Below, piece after piece: positions 1-6,690 of a DNA stretch of 51,584 nt. The stretch is taken from positions 1 to 51,584 of the forward strand of contig CAZIOU010000009.1 in NCBI GenBank assembly GCA_964540995.1, given 5' to 3'. The position numbers and the translations under genes are program-made. The notes beneath the pieces are model-generated. The model was not told where the DNA came from and did no database searches. It worked only from the letters and a program-made list of their open reading frames with translations. This DNA comes from JAZDLR01 sp964540995 (GTDB lineage Bacteria; Patescibacteriota; Patescibacteriia; UBA1558; 2-01-FULL-52-15). Each line of letters begins with the position of its first letter. Position 1 is the first letter of the stretch.

Positions 1-35
1 AGACTCAGCGGTTAGGCCGAGTCTCGGTACAGTGT

Positions 36-52
36 GGCGGAATCTATCCGCC
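36..52. repeat. Short hairpin
   Basis: Inverted repeat GGCGGA-ATCTA-TCCGCC downstream of the small-ORF run on the minus strand. A second pairing (AGACTC at 1-6 with GAGTCT at 19-24) lies further downstream. They may end the minus-strand transcript, but there is no clear T-tract. Nothing else is supported in 1-128. Confidence 0.4.
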
Positions 53-128
53 GTTGTCCTGGGCACCCTTGAGGCGCCAATCTGCGATTCCGAAGATACA
101 TCTCCTTTTGCTTTGGTGGTTACAGACG

Positions 129-239
129 TCAGTTGCTCTCAAGAGCCTTCATGAACCTGCTTTCGTCGGGCTTCCAGCCACTGTCGTTTCCGCCCGTACG
201 CACGATCTCCTCGACACACATGACATAAAGCTCTTTCAC
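129..239 (-). CDS. Small orphan protein, 36 aa, strong SD
   Basis: GTG-start ORF of 36 codons, too short for usual gene calling. A perfect GGAGGT (247-252) lies 7 nt upstream of the GTG. The product starts MKELYVMCVEEIVRTGG and ends FMKALESN, is acidic and has no membrane segment. It is the last member of a minus-strand run (828 to 129) whose members mostly have their own Shine-Dalgarno site. No family is recognised. The well-placed SD, the co-directional neighbours and the promoter at 886-913 are the evidence that it is translated; function is unknown. Confidence 0.5.
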   Translation of the reverse strand: MKELYVMCVEEIVRTGGNDSGWKPDESRFMKALESN

Positions 240-284
240 TGAACTCACCTCCATTCGGTATTAGCCATAACGTTGGAGTAGTGT

Positions 285-332
285 TTAACCGTCTTGGTCG
301 CCGGGCTTGCCGCCGTTGATGGGCTGCTTCAC
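285..332 (-). CDS. Micro-ORF, 15 aa, strong SD
   Basis: GTG start with AGGAGG (338-343) five bases upstream. The peptide is MKQPINGGKPGDQDG, hydrophilic and rich in Gly/Asp. It lies between two other SD-preceded ORFs on the same strand. It may be a translated micropeptide, or the SD may be a relic of a decayed gene. Confidence 0.4.
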   Translation of the reverse strand: MKQPINGGKPGDQDG

Positions 333-384
333 GTTTTCCTCCTGTCAGGGATTTCGACTACAATCTGCAAGCACTGGTATTGCT

Positions 385-606
385 TCAGATGGCAGTCTCT
401 TCCGCCTTCTTGGTGGGTGCTCCACCGCCGTCAGATCCGCCGGTCATGGTTTCCTCCTGAGATTGTTCACGACACAACCGATAGGCTGCATCGTTAGGGT
501 TGGTACGAGCGTAGGCTACTAGCTTCTCTGCGTTGGCAGAGATAGCAGTGTGACTCCTGACGATGCGCGCGAATTCGTCTTTGCGGATAACAACGTCATC
601 CTTCAT
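385..606 (-). CDS. Small orphan protein, 73 aa, with internal SD-preceded start
   Basis: ORF starting ATG at 606, hydrophilic, with a helical-looking middle (FARIVRSHTAISANAEKLV). The ATG lies inside the end of the upstream 14-codon ORF (ATGAAGGATGA), suggesting translational coupling. A second in-frame ATG at 447 has a perfect AGGAGG (453-458) five bases upstream and would give a separate 20-aa peptide, MTGGSDGGGAPTKKAEETAI. One frame may therefore yield two products, or only the short one. No family recognised. Confidence 0.45.
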   Translation of the reverse strand: MKDDVVIRKDEFARIVRSHTAISANAEKLVAYARTNPNDAAYRLCREQSQEETMTGGSDGGGAPTKKAEETAI

Positions 607-640
607 TGTCGCCTCGACGCATGATGTCGTAGACCTTCAT
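596..640 (-). CDS. Micro-ORF, 14 aa, coupled to the next ORF
   Basis: ATG at 640 with AAGGAGGG (645-652) four bases upstream; the peptide is MKVYDIMRRGDNEG. Its stop overlaps the start of the 73-aa ORF by 11 bp in a different frame. It could be a leader peptide coupling translation. Alternatively a frameshift or assembly error may have split one longer protein, since MKVYDIMRRGDNEG followed by DDVVIRKDEF reads naturally. Confidence 0.4.
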   Translation of the reverse strand: MKVYDIMRRGDNEG

Positions 641-663
641 ATTGCCCTCCTTCCTCGGGTTGA

Positions 664-828
664 TTACCAGTTGACACTTCTTTCTATAGAAGCGCAGATC
701 AAAATCAGCGAGATGCCCATTTCGGCTATGATCACTAGAATCATGTGGTATAAATCTAGATGAAACAGTGGACGCAATGACGCGGTCAAGAGCAGAATCA
801 GAAGGCCGTAACCTAGGTTCTTTTTCAT
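664..828 (-). CDS. Small membrane protein, 54 aa
   Basis: ORF of 54 codons. It begins MKKNLGYGLLILLLTASLRP and has two hydrophobic stretches (about residues 5-18 and 28-45), so a two-pass or hairpin membrane peptide is likely. The SD is weak (GGGAA). It is the first ORF after the promoter at 886-913 and lies 23 bp upstream of the 14-aa ORF, so it probably heads the small-ORF transcript. No family recognised. Confidence 0.5.
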   Translation of the reverse strand: MKKNLGYGLLILLLTASLRPLFHLDLYHMILVIIAEMGISLILICASIERSVNW

Positions 829-885
829 AGCGGTTCCCAATTGAGCTAGGGGTATGCTTCGGATGTAAATAACGAGATCAGATTA

Positions 886-913
886 ATCATACAGGTGGGT
901 AATGGAATGTCAA
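886..913 (-). promoter_or_regulatory. Sigma-70 promoter for the small-ORF operon
   Basis: On the minus strand TTGACA (908-913) and TATGAT (886-891) are separated by 16 bp. Transcription would start near 879, about 50 nt before the ATG at 828. From here to 1083 I see no gene. Confidence 0.7.
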
Positions 914-1083
914 TAATAGAGCCGCATGATATAATTACCTTAGAAATGAATTTTCTTTGACATCAAAACCGCCGTCGGACTCTGGTTACAAACGTTACAA
1001 GGATGCCGAAGCAACCTTGTTTTCATTTCTGAGCTGCGACGGCTGTCATTTCCGACGGCGAGAAGCGCTGTTCATAAATCTTA

Positions 1084-1181
1084 CTGTCTTTGCGATCCCG
1101 CTTCGGGCGGGAGAAGCAATCTAGTGTGGGAAGAAATTAAATACTAGATTGCTTCGTCGCTTCTGCTCCTCGCAATGACAG
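1084..1181. repeat. Palindromic MITE/REP-like repeat, copy 1
   Basis: About 98 bp with long imperfect inverted arms. The left arm starts CTGTCTTTGCGA and contains GAAGCAATCTAGT; the right arm contains ACTAGATTGCTTCG and ends TCGCAATGACAG. A longer relative lies at 21200-21337. CATTGCGAG/AAGCAATC palindromes of this kind are scattered through many bacterial genomes. No transposase is present. The rest of 1182-1342 shows no gene. Confidence 0.7.
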
Positions 1182-1342
1182 GCTCATTTTTAGTTTTGCA
1201 GGCAGGAAGCTCCTTATCAGTTTGTTCATCACCGGGCCCCATGTGTGACGATCGAGCTGACAGGTTGATGCATCCCTGCCTGCAGGACTAGAGATACACT
1301 CTATACTCCTGCACGAGAAGTTTTCTCGAAAGGAGGCTCGTG

Positions 1343-1930
1343 ATGACGAGCCGGAGGTTGTTCTTTTCACTGTTGCTGACGTTGGCGATTGCCAGCGTCG
1401 CACTGGTCGGCTGTGGTCGCGACCAGAAGTCTACCGTCACTGCTCCGGAGTCTGGGAGGATCGCTGATAGCAGCGTGCAGCCGGAAGGCTACGGTGCGCA
1501 GTGGCCGAGCTACAGTCAAGGCTATCGCAACTCGCTGATCCTCAGTATGGGTTATCAGGACATCGGGCGTTACGGCAATGTCTGTAAAGTCTGGGTCCAG
1601 AATCTCGTGAGCCGGGTGACTGATGGTCGTGTGACTGTTCCTTCCACTATGTCGAACAACTACATGTGGAACACGGATCCGGCCGGGCATGTTCGGGGAC
1701 AGTCAATGTCCATCCAGAACGTCCAACCCGGACAGGTGGTGCAGATGAGTTGGGGAACTAACAAGTTGCACACCTTCATCCTGGCTGGCAAGAATTCCGG
1801 TGGCATGTACTGGCTCGACAGTAACTGGTCTGACCCGCCGGATAGTATCGTGCGGTATCACTATGTCTCATATGACAAGTGGTACAAGTTCGATAACCTC
1901 CGGTATTCGGTCTATACTATCGGTTGGTAG
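1343..1930 (+). CDS. Putative lipoprotein, 195 aa, unknown function
   Basis: Begins MTSRRLFFSLLLTLAIASVA with the lipobox LVGC; Cys24 would be the lipidated residue after signal peptidase II. The mature part is rich in Ser, Trp, Tyr and Gly, with no recognised domain; a beta-rich secreted fold is plausible. AGGAGG (1331-1336) is six bases before this ATG. A GTG three bases earlier is the alternative start. Coding bias is more GC-rich than neighbours such as the 1979 gene. A perfect hairpin follows the stop. It stands alone and its role at the cell surface is unknown. Confidence 0.8.
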   Translation: MTSRRLFFSLLLTLAIASVALVGCGRDQKSTVTAPESGRIADSSVQPEGYGAQWPSYSQGYRNSLILSMGYQDIGRYGNVCKVWVQNLVSRVTDGRVTVPSTMSNNYMWNTDPAGHVRGQSMSIQNVQPGQVVQMSWGTNKLHTFILAGKNSGGMYWLDSNWSDPPDSIVRYHYVSYDKWYKFDNLRYSVYTIGW

Positions 1931-1936
1931 ATTTAG

Positions 1937-1963
1937 CGGCGGTCGAGCTCAGCTCGACCGCCG
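1937..1963. terminator. Perfect hairpin after the lipoprotein gene
   Basis: A 13-bp perfect stem around a single base, with core TCGAGCTCAGCTCGA. This core recurs in this window at other terminators and directly after tRNA CCA ends. No T-run follows, so it may act as a 3'-end stabiliser rather than an intrinsic terminator. Confidence 0.6.
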
Positions 1964-1978
1964 ATCCTAACTTATATT

Positions 1979-2524
1979 ATGAAACTAACAATTACAATTT
2001 CAATTATCATTGTGTTCGTGGTGACCGCTTTTGTATTGGTAACTCAATCTTATTATTCACCAGAACGAAAGATGCTACATTTTAACTCAACAGTCGTGAG
2101 TGCAATTGAGAATCGCTTTGATTCCATTGTCAGTAATCCGATCTGTCAGTATAGTGACGCTCATCCGCCAGCGGTGGGGAGCGTGCCGGAATGTAATTGG
2201 CGAATGAAATGGATTACCAACGGTGCTGAGCAGCTACTCACTACTGCGCGTTCAGAAGATGTTTCCTATGACAGTAGTTATCCTTTACGCCCGTCTTATA
2301 TTCAGCAGCAGTTGAATGATTATTTTCAAACACACAGTTTTAAGATAAATCAGGAAAATACTCGCGTTGAAAAGCTGAGCCCTACTGGTGAACAGAAGAA
2401 TTATATCTATGCCTATGAGAACGATATTATACGTTGCTCACTGACGATACCAGAATTATTGGCAGATGGGAGATCTTCTTATGCACCACCTTTTGTTGTA
2501 GTTGGTTGTTATAAGATCGAATAA
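1979..2524 (+). CDS. Membrane-anchored or secreted protein, 181 aa, unknown
   Basis: Starts MKLTITISIIIVFVVTAFVL, a signal anchor of about 20 hydrophobic residues, followed by a soluble domain with three or four cysteines (for example NPICQYSD and VPECNWR) that could form disulfides outside the cell. No SD precedes the ATG. AT-rich codon use contrasts with the upstream lipoprotein gene. No family recognised. Confidence 0.7.
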   Translation: MKLTITISIIIVFVVTAFVLVTQSYYSPERKMLHFNSTVVSAIENRFDSIVSNPICQYSDAHPPAVGSVPECNWRMKWITNGAEQLLTTARSEDVSYDSSYPLRPSYIQQQLNDYFQTHSFKINQENTRVEKLSPTGEQKNYIYAYENDIIRCSLTIPELLADGRSSYAPPFVVVGCYKIE

Positions 2525-2526
2525 AA

Positions 2527-2547
2527 ACGACGAAATTTATCCGTCGT
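2527..2547. terminator. Possible weak bidirectional terminator
   Basis: ACGACG-(9 nt)-CGTCGT hairpin between the convergent genes ending at 2524 and 2573. It is a short stem without a strong T-run. Confidence 0.35.
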
Positions 2548-2572
2548 CCGTGTAATCAAATTAAGTTAGATA

Positions 2573-3058
2573 TTATCTCTTCCGTCTCATCACCAAGACA
2601 ACTGGTTGATATTTGTTGTTGGGATATTGCTTCAGTCTGCCGCGGATGAAGCCGCATTTCTCGTAGGCTTTGATAGCTCGCAGATTATCGGGCCTGACTT
2701 CTAGGTAAGCCTGGTTGTAGGTTAATTTTTTGAAAGCTATGTTCAGAGCTTTCTTGATAGCACGTGTACCGAGACCTTTGCCCCAATAGTTTTTGTTCCC
2801 GATGATAATATGGATTTCGAAGCTGTCTGTATCGCGGTGCGTGAGTGCGATATGACCGATGGTTCGAGAATTCACGACGATCATATAATGATGATCACGA
2901 CTACTGGTCATCATTGCCTCGAAATAACTTTTCAGTTTGGTATCAGATTTCTCGAAGTAACCGCTGGTGAGTGCGATTAGCTCCTTATCTTTCCACCATC
3001 GGAGGAAGTACTTCAGGTCGGATGATTGGGTGTTTCGTAGATTGATCGTTGATAGCAT
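2573..3058 (-). CDS. GNAT-family N-acetyltransferase, 161 aa
   Basis: Transfers an acetyl group from acetyl-CoA to an amine; the layout resembles RimJ/RimL-type or small-molecule acetyltransferases. The acetyl-CoA loop is visible as GNKNYWGKGLGTRAI (about residues 88-102, the QxxGxG/A-type motif). It is followed by the typical C-terminal beta-bulge segment YLEVRPDNLRAIKAYEKCGF, in which NxRAIxxYEKxGF is the family hallmark. Length is normal for a single-domain GNAT. The substrate cannot be told from sequence. It converges on the 1979 gene. No SD is visible. Confidence 0.93.
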   Translation of the reverse strand: MLSTINLRNTQSSDLKYFLRWWKDKELIALTSGYFEKSDTKLKSYFEAMMTSSRDHHYMIVVNSRTIGHIALTHRDTDSFEIHIIIGNKNYWGKGLGTRAIKKALNIAFKKLTYNQAYLEVRPDNLRAIKAYEKCGFIRGRLKQYPNNKYQPVVLVMRRKR

Positions 3059-3117
3059 AGAATATAGCTATAACGATACTGCCAAGCTGTGGCTAATTCA
3101 AGTGTACAAAATATAAG

Positions 3118-3145
3118 AGCCCGGATCGCTGTTGCGATCCGGGCT
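3118..3145 (-). terminator. Intrinsic terminator of the 99-aa gene
   Basis: AGCCCGGATCGC-TGTT-GCGATCCGGGCT, a perfect 12-bp stem seven bases after the stop of the minus-strand gene at 3152-3451, followed on that strand by a T-rich stretch. Confidence 0.8.
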
Positions 3146-3151
3146 AATCTA

Positions 3152-3451
3152 TCAGGCTGGATTCGGTGGGTTGGCAGGAGTTTCTTCTGGCGTAGGAGCG
3201 AGAATTTCTGCAACAGACATTGCTCTTAGCTGTTGAACAATTGAGTCGACCTCAGCAATGGCCGCTTCTTTGTTAGGAAAAATATCTTGTGTATTAATCA
3301 GGATTCTATCAAAATCATTATCCCTGTAGAGGATTAGGCAGCCAGCCCATAGGCCGCTGTTTTTATTTTGACCAGCATCAGATCGGATATCATTTCCATC
3401 GTTATTGATTGCTAATGCAGTCAATCTGCTCATACCCCCTAGGATACTCAT
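3152..3451 (-). CDS. Orphan protein, 99 aa
   Basis: The start was chosen at ATG 3451 because a perfect AGGAGGT (3457-3463) lies five bases upstream; a longer in-frame ORF without an SD is rejected. The sequence begins MSILGGMSRLTALAINNDG, has a Trp/Cys patch (GLWAGCLILY), an acidic helical segment (FPNKEAAIAEVDSIVQQL) and a Pro-rich tail ending NPPNPA. No signal peptide or known domain. It has its own promoter (3501-3529) and terminator, so it is a monocistronic unit. Confidence 0.65.
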   Translation of the reverse strand: MSILGGMSRLTALAINNDGNDIRSDAGQNKNSGLWAGCLILYRDNDFDRILINTQDIFPNKEAAIAEVDSIVQQLRAMSVAEILAPTPEETPANPPNPA

Positions 3452-3500
3452 TAGTGACCTCCTGTGGTGAGAAGTTTGAAGGAACCCTGAACTGACGATG

Positions 3501-3529
3501 ACCCTACACCTAAAGTCTTCAAAATTCAA
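3501..3529 (-). promoter_or_regulatory. Candidate promoter for the 99-aa gene
   Basis: Minus strand TTGAAT (3524-3529), 17-bp spacer, TAGGGT (3501-3506), giving a leader of about 45 nt before ATG 3451. Confidence 0.45.
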
Positions 3530-3562
3530 GCATTTCAAGTTATTAACTTCGCGCTATCCTTG

Positions 3563-3592
3563 ACCCCATTAGACACAATTATCTAACGGGGT
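3563..3592. repeat. ACCCC-TTAGA inverted repeat at the uvrA promoter
   Basis: Inverted repeat ACCCCATTAGA ... TCTAACGGGGT. Its right end runs directly into the uvrA -35 box (GGGGTTGACC). Related repeats lie at 10563-10608, 17655-17686 and 32424-32463. Confidence 0.7.
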
Positions 3593-3620
3593 TGACCCTT
3601 TCTCTATTTCTCTGTATAAT
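3592..3620 (+). promoter_or_regulatory. uvrA promoter
   Basis: TTGACC (3592-3597), 17-bp spacer, TATAAT (3615-3620). The transcript would start near 3627, leaving a leader of about 150 nt before uvrA. Confidence 0.8.
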
Positions 3621-3671
3621 CGCTCCTAGCTTATGTCGTTTCGGGTAGTTTGATTCATCTCAAATATTAAA

Positions 3672-3689
3672 CTTGCAGCTGGCTGCAAG
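3672..3689 (+). promoter_or_regulatory. Hairpin 1 in the uvrA leader
   Basis: CTTGCAGC-TG-GCTGCAAG, a perfect 8-bp stem in the 5' leader of uvrA. Confidence 0.55.
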
Positions 3690-3700
3690 AATTAAGATAA

Positions 3701-3766
3701 ATGAACCCACCGAAGCCCCGAGCGACCACGTCTGACGTGGAAGTCGAAGGGGCGAAGGCGGGTTAA
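3701..3766 (+). CDS. Possible 21-aa leader peptide upstream of uvrA
   Basis: ATG ORF of 21 codons (MNPPKPRATTSDVEVEGAKAG) ending 11 bp before uvrA. The same DNA forms a long hairpin: AACCC/GGGTT, GCCCC/GGGGC and a perfect CCACGTC-T-GACGTGG tip (3704-3764). It has no SD and the whole element may simply be an inserted palindrome. It could couple ribosome passage to uvrA expression. Confidence 0.3.
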   Translation: MNPPKPRATTSDVEVEGAKAG

Positions 3767-3777
3767 CAACTGATCTC

Positions 3778-6630
3778 ATGTCCAAAAACATTGTCATCAA
3801 GGGTGCGCGGGTTCATAATTTGAAAAATATTTCTCTGGAAATACCGCGAGACAAGTTCGTGGTTATCACCGGACTATCTGGTTCCGGTAAATCTTCTCTG
3901 GCTTTCGACACTATCTACGCTGAAGGACAGCGTCGCTATGTGGAATCATTGTCGGCTTATGCCCGACAATTTTTGGGTTTGATGGATAAGCCTGACGTCG
4001 ATCAGATCGAAGGACTATCACCAGCTATTTCGATTGATCAGAAGTCTGCCTCGCGCAATCCGCGTTCGACAGTCGGCACCGTGACAGAAATTCATGACTA
4101 TTTGCGTTTGCTCTTCTCACGCATCGGCGAACCGCACTGTCCCAAATGTGGTACGTTGGTCAAGAGTCAGACACCACAGCAGATGCAAGAACAGATTCGT
4201 CACTGGGCCAAGCAAGCTGCCGATGCCAAAGTACAAATCCTAGCGCCGATGATCCGCGATCAGAAGGGTGAGCACAAGCGCAGTCTCGAAAGTGTCAAAT
4301 CTTCTGGTTATGCGCGAGTACGAGTCAACGGTGAGATCATGACTGTCGAGGAAGCTTTGCAGTTGAATCTCGATAAACAGAAGAAACACACTATTGAAGT
4401 AATTGTCGATCGTTTAGAGCTGGATGCAACTGATGATATTGCTAAGCGTCTATCGGCATCTCTGGAGACAGCACTGGATCTGGGTAATGGCTCGGTGGTG
4501 GTGCTGATCCCGGCGATCAATCAAGAGCATACGTTGAGCCAATCATTTGCTTGTCCTAAGGACGGTACTAGCTTCCCTGCTATCGAACCGCGTAATTTCT
4601 CTTTCAATAGTCCTCACGGTGCTTGCGTCGAATGTACAGGTCTTGGCTCCAAGCTGGAAGTTGACCCTGATCTGGTGATCCCCAATAAGAATCTGACTAT
4701 TGCTGAAGGCGCTATCCGTCCGTGGTCACGCACCGCCGCCAATCAGACCTGGTATTTCCGTATATTGGAAGCAGTGGCTAAGCGTTATAAGATCTCACTT
4801 AATACGCCAGTCAAGAATCTCACCAAGAAACAACTCGATATCATCATGAAAGGTACTGGCGATGAAATTTTCAAGATGGAGATGGCCGGAGAACGCTTCA
4901 GTGGTGATTTCAATTCTACTTTCGAAGGTGTGGTCAACAATCTAGAACGCCGTTATCGTGAGACCGATTCTGACTATATTCGCAGTGAGATCGAACACTA
5001 CATGCGCGTCTATGAATGTCCGGTTTGTCTGGGGCGTCGTCTCAAACCCGAGGCACTAGCAGTGTACGTCGGCGAGCAGAATATCGCTCAAGTATCAGAT
5101 ATGACTATTGAGCAGGCACGAGATTTCTTCATCGCTCTGGAGAAGAAGCTGTCTGTTCGTGACATGACGATCGCCAAGCAGATCTTGAAAGAAATCGGCT
5201 CTCGTCTTAAGTTTTTACACAATGTTGGTTTGAATTATCTGACACTGGCCCGAGGTGCTGCTACCCTGTCCGGAGGAGAGGCGCAGCGTATCCGTTTGGC
5301 GACGCAGATTGGATCTTCATTGGTTGGTGTCATCTATATTCTCGATGAGCCTTCGATCGGATTGCACCAACGTGACAATGATAAATTGATCGAAGCTCTC
5401 AAATCGTTACGCGATCTCGGTAACTCGGTGATTGTGGTTGAACACGATCTCGATACTATCTTGGCAGCCGATCATGTCATTGATATCGGACCAGGTGCTG
5501 GTAAGCACGGAGGAGAAGTGGTGGCTCAAGGTACGGCCGCGCAAGTAGAGAAAGTCAAAGCTTCTCTGACGGGTCAATATTTGTCTGGTAAGCTGTCCAT
5601 TGATGAACCCAAGAAATATCGCAAAGGTAACGGTAAGTCGATTCAGATATTTGGTGCCAATGAATTCAATCTCAAAGATGTAGACGTCAATATCCCCTTA
5701 GGTAAATTCGTCTGTCTAACAGGTGTTTCTGGTTCGGGTAAATCGACTTTGATGGTAGAGATTCTCGGTAAGTCCTTGGCACAACATTTTTATCGCGCCA
5801 AAGATCGCCCAGGAAGTCACAAGAAGATCGAAGGGTTCGAACATTTGGATAAAGTTATTGATATTGATCAATCACCGATTGGTCGGACACCACGTTCCAA
5901 CCCAGCGACTTACACCGGAGTCTTCACCTATATCCGCGACATGTTCGCTGCTTTGCCCGAAGCTAAGATTCGCGGGTACAAAGCCGGCCGCTTCAGCTTC
6001 AATGTCCGCGGTGGTCGTTGTGAAGCTTGCCAAGGTGATGGCTTCACGCGTATTGAGATGAATTTCTTGCCCGACGTCTATGTCGAATGTGAAGAGTGTC
6101 ACGGTCAACGCTATAACCAACAAGCTTTGGAGATTCACTACAAAGGTAAGAGTATTGCTGATGTCTTGAACATGACGGTCGAAGAAGCGATGAATTTCTT
6201 CAGTCACATTCCTAACATCGCTACCAAATTAAAAACCTTACATGAAGTTGGTTTAGGCTATATCCACTTGGGTCAATCGGCCACTACACTGTCCGGAGGA
6301 GAGGCGCAGCGTATCAAACTAGCAACAGAACTGTCTCGTCGCTCGACCGGCCGTACCCTCTATATTCTCGACGAGCCGACCACTGGATTGCACTTCGCCG
6401 ACGTTAAGCGCTTGTTACAAGTTTTACAGAAGTTAGTGGACAAAGGTAATTCGGTATTAGTTATCGAACACAATCTCGATGTCATCAAATCAGCTGACTG
6501 GATTATTGATCTAGGACCAGAAGGTGGCGACAAAGGCGGAACGATCGTAGCTGAAGGTACTCCGCGAGACATAATCAAAAATAAGCAATCGTATACTGGG
6601 CAGTATTTGAAGAAATTATTGAAAGCGTAA
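3778..6630 (+). CDS. uvrA: UvrABC system protein A, 950 aa
   Basis: Damage-recognition ATPase of nucleotide excision repair; with UvrB it scans DNA and loads UvrB at lesions. Two ABC ATPase halves are complete. N-half Walker A is GLSGSGKSS (about residue 33) and C-half Walker A is GVSGSGKST. Both signatures read LSGGEAQRI and both Walker B motifs read ILDEP. The C-terminal zinc module is intact (CEACQGDGF ... CEECHGQRY). In the central zinc module the usual first CxxC reads CPKDG, so one expected cysteine is Asp. Length is normal. No SD is present; ATG 3778 follows the structured leader. A strong terminator follows. Confidence 0.99.
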   Translation: MSKNIVIKGARVHNLKNISLEIPRDKFVVITGLSGSGKSSLAFDTIYAEGQRRYVESLSAYARQFLGLMDKPDVDQIEGLSPAISIDQKSASRNPRSTVGTVTEIHDYLRLLFSRIGEPHCPKCGTLVKSQTPQQMQEQIRHWAKQAADAKVQILAPMIRDQKGEHKRSLESVKSSGYARVRVNGEIMTVEEALQLNLDKQKKHTIEVIVDRLELDATDDIAKRLSASLETALDLGNGSVVVLIPAINQEHTLSQSFACPKDGTSFPAIEPRNFSFNSPHGACVECTGLGSKLEVDPDLVIPNKNLTIAEGAIRPWSRTAANQTWYFRILEAVAKRYKISLNTPVKNLTKKQLDIIMKGTGDEIFKMEMAGERFSGDFNSTFEGVVNNLERRYRETDSDYIRSEIEHYMRVYECPVCLGRRLKPEALAVYVGEQNIAQVSDMTIEQARDFFIALEKKLSVRDMTIAKQILKEIGSRLKFLHNVGLNYLTLARGAATLSGGEAQRIRLATQIGSSLVGVIYILDEPSIGLHQRDNDKLIEALKSLRDLGNSVIVVEHDLDTILAADHVIDIGPGAGKHGGEVVAQGTAAQVEKVKASLTGQYLSGKLSIDEPKKYRKGNGKSIQIFGANEFNLKDVDVNIPLGKFVCLTGVSGSGKSTLMVEILGKSLAQHFYRAKDRPGSHKKIEGFEHLDKVIDIDQSPIGRTPRSNPATYTGVFTYIRDMFAALPEAKIRGYKAGRFSFNVRGGRCEACQGDGFTRIEMNFLPDVYVECEECHGQRYNQQALEIHYKGKSIADVLNMTVEEAMNFFSHIPNIATKLKTLHEVGLGYIHLGQSATTLSGGEAQRIKLATELSRRSTGRTLYILDEPTTGLHFADVKRLLQVLQKLVDKGNSVLVIEHNLDVIKSADWIIDLGPEGGDKGGTIVAEGTPRDIIKNKQSYTGQYLKKLLKA

Positions 6631-6654
6631 TTCAATGAGGTTGTAGATAATAGA

Positions 6655-6687
6655 AAACCCCCATCATGACTAGCATGATGGGGGTTT
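6655..6687. terminator. Bidirectional terminator, uvrA / KAS III
   Basis: AAACCCCCATCATG-ACTAG-CATGATGGGGGTTT, a 14-bp stem with A-run and T-run flanks between the convergent stops at 6630 and 6691. Confidence 0.9.
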
Positions 6688-6690
6688 GGT

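Noticed and set aside
1340..1690. Minus-strand ORFs of 88 and 107 aa opposite the lipoprotein gene
   Set aside because: They are antisense shadows of a gene with a signal peptide, lipobox and SD; no SD or plausible domain on the opposite strand.
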